NCBI RefSeq assembly: GCF_047730175.1
Contig: NZ_CP159833.1
Location: 682,001-746,000 of the forward strand
Length of the DNA: 64,000 bases
Source: Marifrigoribacter sp047730175
GTDB taxonomy: Bacteria; Bacteroidota; Bacteroidia; Flavobacteriales; Flavobacteriaceae
Reading direction: 5' to 3'
Positions 44,085 to 51,997 of the stretch are shown here, piece after piece; the first letter of the stretch is position 1, and the number at the start of each line of letters is the position of its first letter. Below the pieces are notes generated by a model, which did no database searches, was not told the origin of the DNA, and worked only from the letters and a program-made list of their open reading frames with translations. The position numbers were made by a program, and so were the translations under genes.

Positions 44085-45275
44085 ATGCCTTCAATTTCAA
44101 CAAAAGGAAAAAACATGCCGGAGTCACCAATCAGAAAATTGGTTCCGTTTGCAGAAAAAGCGTACAAAGCGAATAAAAAAGTGTATCATTTAAATATTGG
44201 CCAACCCGATATTAAGTCGCCTCAAGCAGCGATGGATGCTGTCGCTAACCATAACCTTGAGACATTAGCGTATAGCCGTTCTGAAGGCTCAGAAGAATAC
44301 CGTGAAAAAATAGCCGCTTATTATAATAGAAATCATATACCCGTTTCTGCAAATGATATTATTGTAACTACTGGTGGGAGTGAAGCATTACTTTTTGCCA
44401 TGGGTACAATTGCAGATCAAGGGGATGAAATTATTATACCTGAACCATTTTACGCAAATTATAATGGTTTTGCTATGGCTTCTGGTGTAAATATTGTTCC
44501 TGTGATTTCTAAAATTGAAGACAATTTTGCACTTCCTCCTATTGAAGAATTTGAAAAGTTAATTACGCCAAAAACAAAAGCTATTATCATCTGTAACCCT
44601 GGAAATCCAACAGGGTATTTATATTCTAAAGATGAAATTCAAAAGCTAGCATCTATTGTAAAGAAACATGATCTTTATTTAGTTTCAGATGAAGTGTACA
44701 GGGAATTCACATATGATGGTCTTGAACATTATTCTATTCTTCAAGAAGAAAGCTTAGCTGATAACGGAATTATTATTGATTCTGTTTCAAAAAGATACAG
44801 CATGTGTGGAGCTCGAATTGGATGTTTAGTTTCAAGAAATAAGGATGTGATTGCAACAGCATTAAAATTTGCTCAAGCTAGATTAAGCCCTCCTACATTT
44901 GCACAAATTGCAAGTGAGGCAGCCCTTGAAACTCCAAAAAATTATTTTGATGAAGTAATTGTTGAATATAAAGAGCGAAGAGATACTTTAATCAATAATT
45001 TAAAAGAAATTCCTGGGGTAAAAGTTGGAGTACCTAAAGGAGCATTTTATTGTATTGTAGAATTACCCGTTAAAAATAGTGACGCTTTTGCTCAATGGTT
45101 GCTTGAAGAATTTGATCTAGATGGTGAAACGATTATGGTTGCTCCTGCTGCAGGATTTTATTCTTCAAAAGGGATGGGATTAAATCAGATTCGAATAGCA
45201 TATGTCCTTAATAAAGAAAGCCTAATTAAAGCAGTTGAAATTTTAAAAGTTGCACTTCAAGAATATTCGAATTAA
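44085..45275 (+). CDS. PLP-dependent aminotransferase class I/II (aspartate aminotransferase-like)
   Basis: A 396-residue fold-type I aminotransferase. Landmarks: LNIGQPDIKSP near 37, TTGGSEALLFAMG near 94, CNPGNPTGYLYS near 171, SDEVYREFTYDG near 203 and the PLP-lysine segment DSVSKRYSMCGARIG near 232-246. It is close to aspartate/aromatic aminotransferases; the amino donor cannot be fixed. The frame extends to a TTG at 44064, but the ATG at 44085 (MPSISTKG) fits the family. The stop and the murB start share one base. Confidence 0.9.
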   Translation: MPSISTKGKNMPESPIRKLVPFAEKAYKANKKVYHLNIGQPDIKSPQAAMDAVANHNLETLAYSRSEGSEEYREKIAAYYNRNHIPVSANDIIVTTGGSEALLFAMGTIADQGDEIIIPEPFYANYNGFAMASGVNIVPVISKIEDNFALPPIEEFEKLITPKTKAIIICNPGNPTGYLYSKDEIQKLASIVKKHDLYLVSDEVYREFTYDGLEHYSILQEESLADNGIIIDSVSKRYSMCGARIGCLVSRNKDVIATALKFAQARLSPPTFAQIASEAALETPKNYFDEVIVEYKERRDTLINNLKEIPGVKVGVPKGAFYCIVELPVKNSDAFAQWLLEEFDLDGETIMVAPAAGFYSSKGMGLNQIRIAYVLNKESLIKAVEILKVALQEYSN

Positions 45276-46288
45276 TGCAAATTGAAAAAAATAAATCGCT
45301 AAGAAATTTCAATACGTTTGGAATAGATTGTGCTGCGAAATATTTTATATCTATTAATTCTCAAAGTGAACTTATAGAAGCTTTACAAAGCAGTATTCAT
45401 TCTAATTTATTTATTTTAGGCGGAGGCAGTAATTTGCTTTTAACTAAAGATGTTGATGCCTTAGTATTACATATCAACCTAAAAGGAATTGAACTTGTAA
45501 ATGAAACAAAACATCATGCTTATTTAAAAGTGAATGCAGGTGAAAACTGGCATGAATTTGTTCAATACTGTATCCATAATGACTATGGTGGTATTGAGAA
45601 TTTATCTTTAATACCAGGCAATGTTGGTACTGCTCCAATACAAAATATTGGTGCATATGGAGTTGAGCTGAAAGATGTTTTTGTGAACTGTTCGGCATTA
45701 GAAATCGAAACCTTAAAAAAAGAAGAATTTTCAAACTCTGATTGCAAATTTGGATATCGGAATTCTATTTTTAAAAACGAAGCCAAAGGAAAATACATCA
45801 TTACCGATGTAACTTTCAAACTCACTAAAGAAGAACATAATAAAAGCATTTCTTACGGAGCTATTAAAGATGAACTTACTAAAAACAGTATAAAGGAACC
45901 TAGTATTTCAGATATTTCGAAAGCAGTAATATCGATTAGAGAGTCCAAACTGCCAGACCCTAAAAAGCTAGGGAATAGTGGAAGTTTTTTTAAAAATCCT
46001 ATTATAAGTGATTTGGAATTTAAATCGTTTATTGAAAAATTTCCAAATGCTCCTTTTTATAAAATTTCAGAAACAGCTTATAAAATTCCAGCAGGTTGGC
46101 TTATAGAGAAATCTGGCTTTAAAGGAAAAAAATATGGAGATGCTGGAGTACATGAAAAACAAGCATTAGTTCTTGTTAATTATGATAATGCTACCGGAAA
46201 AGAACTATGGAATCTTGCCCTAAAAATTCAAGCAAAAGTAAAAGAAGACTTTAACCTTACTATAGAACCTGAAGTGAATGTAATTTAA
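45275..46288 (+). CDS. murB: UDP-N-acetylmuramate dehydrogenase
   Basis: A 337-residue FAD enzyme that reduces UDP-GlcNAc-enolpyruvate to UDP-MurNAc in peptidoglycan synthesis. Motifs: NTFGIDCAAKYF near the N-terminus, ILGGGSNLLLT near 48, SLIPGNVGTAPIQNIGAYGVEL near 109, CKFGYRNSIFK near 151, SGSFFKNPI near 231 (catalytic Ser) and PAGWLIEKSGFKG near 272. The C-terminal catalytic Glu lies in IEPEVNVI. It fits the long type I MurB of E. coli. It overlaps the aminotransferase gene by 1 bp and the convergent fasciclin gene by 4 bp. Confidence 0.95.
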   Translation: MQIEKNKSLRNFNTFGIDCAAKYFISINSQSELIEALQSSIHSNLFILGGGSNLLLTKDVDALVLHINLKGIELVNETKHHAYLKVNAGENWHEFVQYCIHNDYGGIENLSLIPGNVGTAPIQNIGAYGVELKDVFVNCSALEIETLKKEEFSNSDCKFGYRNSIFKNEAKGKYIITDVTFKLTKEEHNKSISYGAIKDELTKNSIKEPSISDISKAVISIRESKLPDPKKLGNSGSFFKNPIISDLEFKSFIEKFPNAPFYKISETAYKIPAGWLIEKSGFKGKKYGDAGVHEKQALVLVNYDNATGKELWNLALKIQAKVKEDFNLTIEPEVNVI

Positions 46289-46878
46289 TGACTTCCAATT
46301 AAGTTATCAATCACATGCAGAATACCATTTACCCCTATAATATCACTTTTACCAATATTTGAGGTTAATCCTTTAGGCCCTTCAACAACGATATCATTTT
46401 CATTTATATAGAACTTCAAAAAACGACCAGAACTAGTTTCTAATTGATAAATGCCTCCATTTTTCTTTATCTTCTGAAATATATCAACTGAACTAATACG
46501 ATCATTTATAATATAAGTTGTCATAATCGTTTTCCATTCTTCATTGTTTTCTGAAATAGCTGAAAATAATGAGTCTGATTCCAGGAAAGAATTAAACACC
46601 TCATCTTTTACAGCAAATACAGTAAAGGGACCTTTTTCATAAATTAAGGTATTCTTTAAATCTAAACTATCTAAAATCTTTTCCAATATTGATAATTCTG
46701 CTGTTGCCGTAATTTTGCTATAGATATTATTTAACAATGGCTTTTTCACAGCATCATTAGTGTTATTTATAGACTCTTCTATTAGGCTTTTTAAATCGTC
46801 ATTAGTTTTATCATCTTTACAACTAGTAAGACCTATACTTAAAAAGATAAATAGGATTATAAAATACTTAGAGTTCAT
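46285..46878 (-). CDS. fasciclin-domain lipoprotein
   Basis: A 197-residue predicted lipoprotein. From the ATG at 46878 the signal MNSKYFIILFIFLSIGLTSC ends in a good lipobox; an in-frame extension upstream to 46932 is not needed. One fasciclin (FAS1) domain follows about residues 55-195: LSILEKILDSLDL, GPFTVFAVKDEVFNSF, and ends NGILHVIDNLIGSH, the H2-type FAS1 signature. FAS1 proteins mediate adhesion; the role here is unknown. Shares TTAA stop with murB. Confidence 0.85.
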   Translation of the reverse strand: MNSKYFIILFIFLSIGLTSCKDDKTNDDLKSLIEESINNTNDAVKKPLLNNIYSKITATAELSILEKILDSLDLKNTLIYEKGPFTVFAVKDEVFNSFLESDSLFSAISENNEEWKTIMTTYIINDRISSVDIFQKIKKNGGIYQLETSSGRFLKFYINENDIVVEGPKGLTSNIGKSDIIGVNGILHVIDNLIGSH

Positions 46879-46941
46879 AATTTTTTGAAATTGTCTTATT
46901 AAATTTAAGGAAAATTGCGAGTACTTCAGCAATAAAGATTG

Positions 46942-46962
46942 TAATTTTGTTCTTTAATTTTG
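46942..46962 (+). promoter_or_regulatory. two overlapping-spaced -7 boxes before the 67-residue protein gene
   Basis: TAATTTTG occurs twice, at 46942-46949 and 46955-46962, both exact matches to TAnnTTTG. The first is the better-placed one for the ATG at 46967. The second could give a leaderless transcript. Confidence 0.4.
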
Positions 46963-46966
46963 CATT

Positions 46967-47170
46967 ATGAAATTATTACTAATCACTATTATACTATTAC
47001 TTCTTGCCGTTGCAGGTATTGCCATAAAAATTTGGGCTAAGAAAGATGGTGAATTTGCAGGTACTTGTGCTAGCCAAAGTCCTTTTCTTAATAAAGATGG
47101 AGATTCATGTGGTTTCTGCGGTAAAACACCCGATCAATTTGATACCTGTGTAGAAGAAAAGCATACATAA
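46967..47170 (+). CDS. small Cys-rich membrane-anchored protein
   Basis: A 67-residue protein with one membrane segment (about 3-24, LLITIILLLLAVAGIAIKIW) and a soluble tail containing four Cys (34, 48, 51, 61), including CGFC, that could bind a metal or form disulfides. I recognise it as a conserved flavobacterial small membrane protein without a function. The next gene, a glycosyltransferase, begins 11 bp downstream. Confidence 0.75.
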   Translation: MKLLLITIILLLLAVAGIAIKIWAKKDGEFAGTCASQSPFLNKDGDSCGFCGKTPDQFDTCVEEKHT

Positions 47171-47181
47171 CCTTAATTTAT

Positions 47182-48276
47182 ATGCTACTACTTTACATAT
47201 TCGCAGCAGTAGTTTTCGTTAATTGTGCATACCTCTTATTATTTTCTAGATTCTCTTTTTTACAACCTAAAGAAATAATTTCTTCGGAAGAATTTCCTAT
47301 TTCCCTAATAATTTGTGCTAAAAATGAAGCTGAAAATTTAAAGATTAACATCCCTATTTGGCAACAACAGGATTATAATGACTTTGAAATTATATTAATT
47401 AATGACTCCTCTTATGATGATACTTTAGAGGTTTTGGAATCTTTTGCTAAAGAAGATTCAAGAATTAAAATTGTTAATGTAAAAAATAATGAGGCCTTTT
47501 GGGGAAATAAAAAATACTCTCTTACCTTAGGTATAAAAGCTGCTAAAAACAAACGAATGCTTTTTACAGATGCAGATTGTAAGCCAAATTCTACACTATG
47601 GATGAAAAAAATGGTGACTCAGTTTTCTTCAAAAAAACAATTGATCTTAGGTTTTGGAACGTATCAGAAAAAATCTGGCTTTTTAAATAAACTCATTCGA
47701 TATGAAACATTATTAACCGCAATACAATATTTTTCGTATGCAAAATCTGGTATGCCATATATGGGCGTTGGAAGAAATTTAGCCTACACGAGTAACCTCT
47801 ATTATGAGAATAATGGATTTATGTCACACATGAAAATTCTTTCTGGAGATGATGACTTATTTGTAAATGAAGTAGCAACTTCAAAAAACACAGCTCTTTG
47901 TTTTTCTAAAGATTCTTTTACAATTTCTAAGCCTAAAGAAACATGGAAAGAATGGAGTATTCAGAAGAAAAGACACATTTCAACAGCTAAACATTACAAA
48001 GATATACATCAATTTTTGTTGGGCCTTTATTTTTTATCACAAATTTTATTTTGGATCCTTGCCATTGTTTCTCTACTTATGATTGATTGGAAAATTCCAG
48101 CAATTATTATTGCCTTTCGATTTTTATTACAATGGATTATAATAGGTAAATCTGCACTGAAATTAGATCAAAAAGACTTGATCCTACTTTTACCACTTTG
48201 GGAGATATTTTTAATTTTCATACAATTGAGTATCTTTATTTCGAATAGTACTTCAAAAAACACGCAGTGGAAATAA
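47182..48276 (+). CDS. glycosyltransferase family 2, membrane-associated
   Basis: A 364-residue GT-A fold enzyme with an N-terminal membrane segment (1-20), donor-site motifs SLIICAKNEAENL near 40, ILINDSSYDDT near 72 and FTDADCKP near 130 (DxD), an acceptor-site SGDDDLFVNE near 227, QKKRH near 262 (QxxRW-like) and two or three C-terminal membrane helices. It transfers a sugar to a lipid or polysaccharide at the cytoplasmic membrane; the acceptor is unknown. It overlaps the sigma factor gene by 10 bp. Confidence 0.88.
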   Translation: MLLLYIFAAVVFVNCAYLLLFSRFSFLQPKEIISSEEFPISLIICAKNEAENLKINIPIWQQQDYNDFEIILINDSSYDDTLEVLESFAKEDSRIKIVNVKNNEAFWGNKKYSLTLGIKAAKNKRMLFTDADCKPNSTLWMKKMVTQFSSKKQLILGFGTYQKKSGFLNKLIRYETLLTAIQYFSYAKSGMPYMGVGRNLAYTSNLYYENNGFMSHMKILSGDDDLFVNEVATSKNTALCFSKDSFTISKPKETWKEWSIQKKRHISTAKHYKDIHQFLLGLYFLSQILFWILAIVSLLMIDWKIPAIIIAFRFLLQWIIIGKSALKLDQKDLILLLPLWEIFLIFIQLSIFISNSTSKNTQWK

Positions 48277-48839
48277 CAAAAAAAGATATTTTAAATAATA
48301 TTGAAAATGCAAAAAAAGGATCTCAATCTGCCTTTAAGTTTCTGTTAGATTATTATTGGAGTGGCGTGTATCGCTTTCAGTTAAAGAGAGTTAACAATGA
48401 ACATGAAGCTGAAGATATTACTATTGAAACATTTGCAAAAGCATTTGATAAAATAGATACTTTCAATGAAAAATACACTTTCAATACTTGGCTTATTACC
48501 ATCTCAAAAAATATTCAAATAGATAAAACTAGAAAGAAAAACGCATCAATTTATTCTCAAACTACTGATGCATCAGATGAGTTGGTGAAAAAAATACCCG
48601 ATGATGCTCCTACTCCTGAAGATAAAATTATTAGAGAACAACACCTCTCAGAATTATTGCGATACATCAAAAAATTAAAACCACATTATCAAGATGTAAT
48701 TAACCTAAGATATTTTCAAGAGATGAGTTATTCAGAAATATCTCAAAGTCTTAATGAACCTTTAAATAATGTAAAAGTTAGATTGCTTCGAGCTAAAAAA
48801 TTATTAGCTGAAATCATTTCTGAAAAACAGTTACATTGA
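48267..48839 (+). CDS. ECF-type RNA polymerase sigma factor
   Basis: A 190-residue sigma-70 family ECF sigma factor. Region 2 spans about 20-90 (FKFLLDYYWSGVYRFQLKRV, EAEDITIETFAKAFDKIDTF, FNTWLITISKN) and region 4 about 130-183 (LKPHYQDVINLRYFQEMSYSEISQSL, NNVKVRLLRAKKLL). It starts at a GTG inside the end of the glycosyltransferase gene, so it is translationally coupled. No anti-sigma gene is adjacent; the downstream neighbour is an Nramp-like transporter. Confidence 0.9.
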   Translation: MEITKKDILNNIENAKKGSQSAFKFLLDYYWSGVYRFQLKRVNNEHEAEDITIETFAKAFDKIDTFNEKYTFNTWLITISKNIQIDKTRKKNASIYSQTTDASDELVKKIPDDAPTPEDKIIREQHLSELLRYIKKLKPHYQDVINLRYFQEMSYSEISQSLNEPLNNVKVRLLRAKKLLAEIISEKQLH

Positions 48840-50044
48840 AAATTTCGCTTAAAAAATTAGGCCCTGGATTTCTTTTCGCTGGTGCTGCAATAGGCGTTTC
48901 ACATTTGGTACAATCTACAAGAGCTGGAGCTGATTTTGGATTTGGATTAATCTGGGCTTTGGTATTAATTAACATTGTAAAATATCCATTTTTTCAATTC
49001 GGCCCAAGATATGCAGCAGCAACCGGTGAAAGCTTATTAGAAGGGTATAAAAAACTAAATAAAGGAGTTTTAATTGCATACTTCATCATCACATTCGCTA
49101 CGATGTTTACCATACAAACTGCAGTTACTATTGTCACTGCTGGAATTGCATCCTATTTATTTGGTGGTTCTTCTTTGGTATTTTGGACTACTATTATTAC
49201 TGGAATTTGCGTCTGTGTTTTACTAATTGGGCGTTATAAAATTTTAGATTCCCTAATGAAGGTCATCGTTATTTGTCTTACAATAAGTACCATTGTAGCT
49301 GTCGCTGTGGCTTTTCAACCTTCAACCACTTTAGATTTCACTCAAGTTATTCCTAATGACCCTATTTCTATAGCATTTTTAATAGCCTTTATGGGATGGA
49401 TGCCTGCACCTTTAGATATATCGATTTGGAATTCAATTTGGACTTTAGAAAAGAAAAAAACAAACCCTTCAATTACATTAAAACAATCTTATTTCGATTT
49501 TAATGTAGGATATATTATCACCCTCATTTTAGGTATTGGGTTTTTATCATTAGGGGCAATAGTTATGTTTGGCAGTACTGAAACCTTTTCTCCTAAAGGA
49601 GGCGAATTTGCCAACCAGTTAATCAATATGTATACTTCAAGTTTAGGAGAGGGTGCTAAAATAATAATAGGAATAGCCGCATTAACGACTATGTTTAGCA
49701 CAACCCTAACGACTCTAGATGCTTCTCCCAGAGTAATGAATAAAACCACTGAACTTATTTCAGAAAAAACTTTTAAAAGAGGCTATCTTCTATGGATCCT
49801 TATTTTAATAACTGGAACTTTAGGAATATTCTTATTCTTTGTTTCTGAAATGGGTCTACTTATAAAAATCGCAACCATATTATCTTTCTTAACTGCTCCA
49901 TTTTACGCTATCGCTAATTATAAATTAATTACAAGTAAACACACTCCAAAAGAAGCTCAACCTTCTAAAAGCATGAAAGTATATAGCTTAATTTGCATCT
50001 TAATATTAGTCGTTTTTTGCATTTGGTATCTTAGTACTTTGTAA
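48836..50044 (+). CDS. Nramp-related membrane transporter lacking the DPGN metal motif
   Basis: A 402-residue membrane protein with about eleven helices, related to the Nramp divalent metal transporters (GPGFLFAGAA..., RAGADFGFGLIWALV, FMGWMPAPLDIS). The metal-binding motif of helix 1, DPGN in Nramp, reads GVSH here (residues 20-23), and MPH of helix 6 reads MPA. The substrate is therefore doubtful and may not be Mn2+ or Fe2+. It starts at a TTG overlapping the sigma factor stop by 4 bp. Confidence 0.85.
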   Translation: MKISLKKLGPGFLFAGAAIGVSHLVQSTRAGADFGFGLIWALVLINIVKYPFFQFGPRYAAATGESLLEGYKKLNKGVLIAYFIITFATMFTIQTAVTIVTAGIASYLFGGSSLVFWTTIITGICVCVLLIGRYKILDSLMKVIVICLTISTIVAVAVAFQPSTTLDFTQVIPNDPISIAFLIAFMGWMPAPLDISIWNSIWTLEKKKTNPSITLKQSYFDFNVGYIITLILGIGFLSLGAIVMFGSTETFSPKGGEFANQLINMYTSSLGEGAKIIIGIAALTTMFSTTLTTLDASPRVMNKTTELISEKTFKRGYLLWILILITGTLGIFLFFVSEMGLLIKIATILSFLTAPFYAIANYKLITSKHTPKEAQPSKSMKVYSLICILILVVFCIWYLSTL

Positions 50045-50068
50045 AGATATTATTTTAGAGATTCTTTG

Positions 50069-50076
50069 TACCTTTG
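50069..50076 (+). promoter_or_regulatory. lipA promoter -7 box
   Basis: TACCTTTG matches TAnnTTTG exactly, 9 bp before the lipA ATG at 50086. No clear TTG upstream. Confidence 0.35.
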
Positions 50077-50085
50077 TAAGCTATT

Positions 50086-50958
50086 ATGAGCACGAAAATT
50101 TCAGAAAAAACAGCACATACTCCAAAGCCAAAATGGCTTCGAGTTAAGTTACCTACAGGTAAAAAATATACAGACTTAAGAGGACTAGTAGATAAATATA
50201 GTCTTAACACTATATGCACTTCTGGAAGTTGTCCAAATATGGGTGAATGTTGGACTGAAGGGACCGCTACTTTTATGATATTAGGAAATATTTGCACACG
50301 TTCTTGTGGATTTTGTGGAGTAAAAACAGGGAGGCCAGATTCAATTGATTGGGATGAACCTGAAAAAGTTGCACGTTCTATAAAGTTAATGGAGATTAAA
50401 CATGCCGTAATCACTTCTGTAGATCGTGATGACATTAAAGACATGGGATCTATTCTTTGGGCTGAAACAGTAAAAGCCATTAGAAGAATGAATCCTAATA
50501 CTACACTTGAAACTTTAATTCCTGACTTTCAAGGAAACACAAAAATTATTGATCGAATTATCGCTGTACATCCTGAAGTAGTTTCTCATAATATGGAAAC
50601 CGTTAAACGCCTAACAAGAGAAGTACGTATACAAGCAAAATATGAGCGTAGTTTAGAAGTTTTAAATTATTTAAAAAAGCAAGGGGTATCTAGAACCAAA
50701 AGTGGAATCATGCTCGGCTTAGGGGAAACTAAAGAAGAAGTCTTAGAAACTATGAGTGATTTAAGAAATGTGGGATTAGATATTATTACTATTGGACAAT
50801 ATCTACAACCTTCAAAAAAACATCTTCCTGTTAAAGAATTTATTACTCCAGAGCAGTTTAAAGAATACGAAGAAATTGGATTAAAAATGGGATTCCGTCA
50901 TGTAGAAAGTGGCCCCTTAGTTCGTTCTTCATATAAAGCTCAAAAACATCTTACTTAA
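50086..50958 (+). CDS. lipA: lipoyl synthase
   Basis: A 290-residue radical-SAM enzyme that inserts two sulfurs into protein-bound octanoyl groups. Both cluster motifs are present: the auxiliary-cluster Cys in CTSGSCPNMGEC near residues 45-56 and the radical-SAM motif CTRSCGFC near 71-78. The C-terminal RSSYKA near 281 supplies the Ser ligand of the auxiliary cluster. A cytoplasmic enzyme for lipoylated 2-oxoacid dehydrogenases. gap follows 10 bp later. Confidence 0.96.
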   Translation: MSTKISEKTAHTPKPKWLRVKLPTGKKYTDLRGLVDKYSLNTICTSGSCPNMGECWTEGTATFMILGNICTRSCGFCGVKTGRPDSIDWDEPEKVARSIKLMEIKHAVITSVDRDDIKDMGSILWAETVKAIRRMNPNTTLETLIPDFQGNTKIIDRIIAVHPEVVSHNMETVKRLTREVRIQAKYERSLEVLNYLKKQGVSRTKSGIMLGLGETKEEVLETMSDLRNVGLDIITIGQYLQPSKKHLPVKEFITPEQFKEYEEIGLKMGFRHVESGPLVRSSYKAQKHLT

Positions 50959-50968
50959 ACCTAATAAG

Positions 50969-51967
50969 ATGGAAAATAAAATCAACATTGCTATCAATGG
51001 ATTTGGAAGAATAGGAAGAAACTTATTTCGATTATTACATAATCATCCAAGCATTCAAGTAACAGCAATAAATGATTTAGCAGATGCTAGAACTTTAAGC
51101 CATCTATTAAAATACGATAGTATTCATGGTGTTTTAAAAGAAGATGTATCCTATTCTGAAAAAGAAATTATTGTTGCAGGCACTTCTATTTCATTTTCTT
51201 CTGAAAAAAACATTAAGAACATTACCTGGAATAATATTGACATAGTTGTTGAATGTACTGGTGTATATAGAAAAAGAGAACAATTAGGAACACATTTAAA
51301 TGCAGGCGCTAAAAAAGTCATTCTTTCGGTTCCTCCACAAGACGATTCAATTAAAATGGTAGTTTTGGGTGTTAATGACCATATTTTAGATGGTACAGAA
51401 ACGATCATTTCAAATGCTTCTTGTACCACAAATAATGCAGGGCCAATGCTTAAAATCATTGATGAACTTTGTGGTATTGAACAAGCATATATCACGACCA
51501 TACATTCCTATACAACCGATCAAAGTTTACATGACCAACCTCATCGAGACTTAAGAAGAGCAAGAGCTGCAAGCCAGTCAATAGTCCCTACAACCACAGG
51601 TGCTGCCAAAGCATTGACTAAAATATTTCCTCATTTATCAACTGTTATTGGAGGGTGTGGAATTCGTGTTCCAATTCCTAATGGTTCTTTAACAGATATT
51701 ACTTTTAATGTGAAAAATGAGGTGTCTATTAAACAAATAAATGAGGCATTTAAATATGCTTCAGAAAATAACCTAAAAGATATTTTACAATATACTGAAG
51801 ACCCGATAGTTTCAATAGATATTATTGGAAATACCCATTCTTGTATATTAGATGCTGAAATGACTTCAGTTATTGGAAAAATGGTTAAAATTATTGGGTG
51901 GTATGATAATGAAATAGGCTATTCTTCGAGAATAATCGATTTAATCCTACAGTTATCGAGGAAATAA
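50969..51967 (+). CDS. gap: glyceraldehyde-3-phosphate dehydrogenase
   Basis: A 332-residue type I GAPDH of glycolysis/gluconeogenesis. Rossmann motif NGFGRIGRNLFR near 10-21, NDLADA near 35 (Asp typical of NAD specificity), catalytic Cys152 in SNASCTTN, His in TTIHSYTTDQ near 178 and the C-terminal WYDNEIGYSSRI near 310. The usual second Cys of CTTNC is Asn156 here. Other gap paralogues may exist elsewhere; whether this is the main glycolytic copy cannot be judged. It is located behind lipA. Confidence 0.93.
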   Translation: MENKINIAINGFGRIGRNLFRLLHNHPSIQVTAINDLADARTLSHLLKYDSIHGVLKEDVSYSEKEIIVAGTSISFSSEKNIKNITWNNIDIVVECTGVYRKREQLGTHLNAGAKKVILSVPPQDDSIKMVVLGVNDHILDGTETIISNASCTTNNAGPMLKIIDELCGIEQAYITTIHSYTTDQSLHDQPHRDLRRARAASQSIVPTTTGAAKALTKIFPHLSTVIGGCGIRVPIPNGSLTDITFNVKNEVSIKQINEAFKYASENNLKDILQYTEDPIVSIDIIGNTHSCILDAEMTSVIGKMVKIIGWYDNEIGYSSRIIDLILQLSRK

Positions 51968-51997
51968 CTATATTTAACGTTGAGGCACAATAATTAA

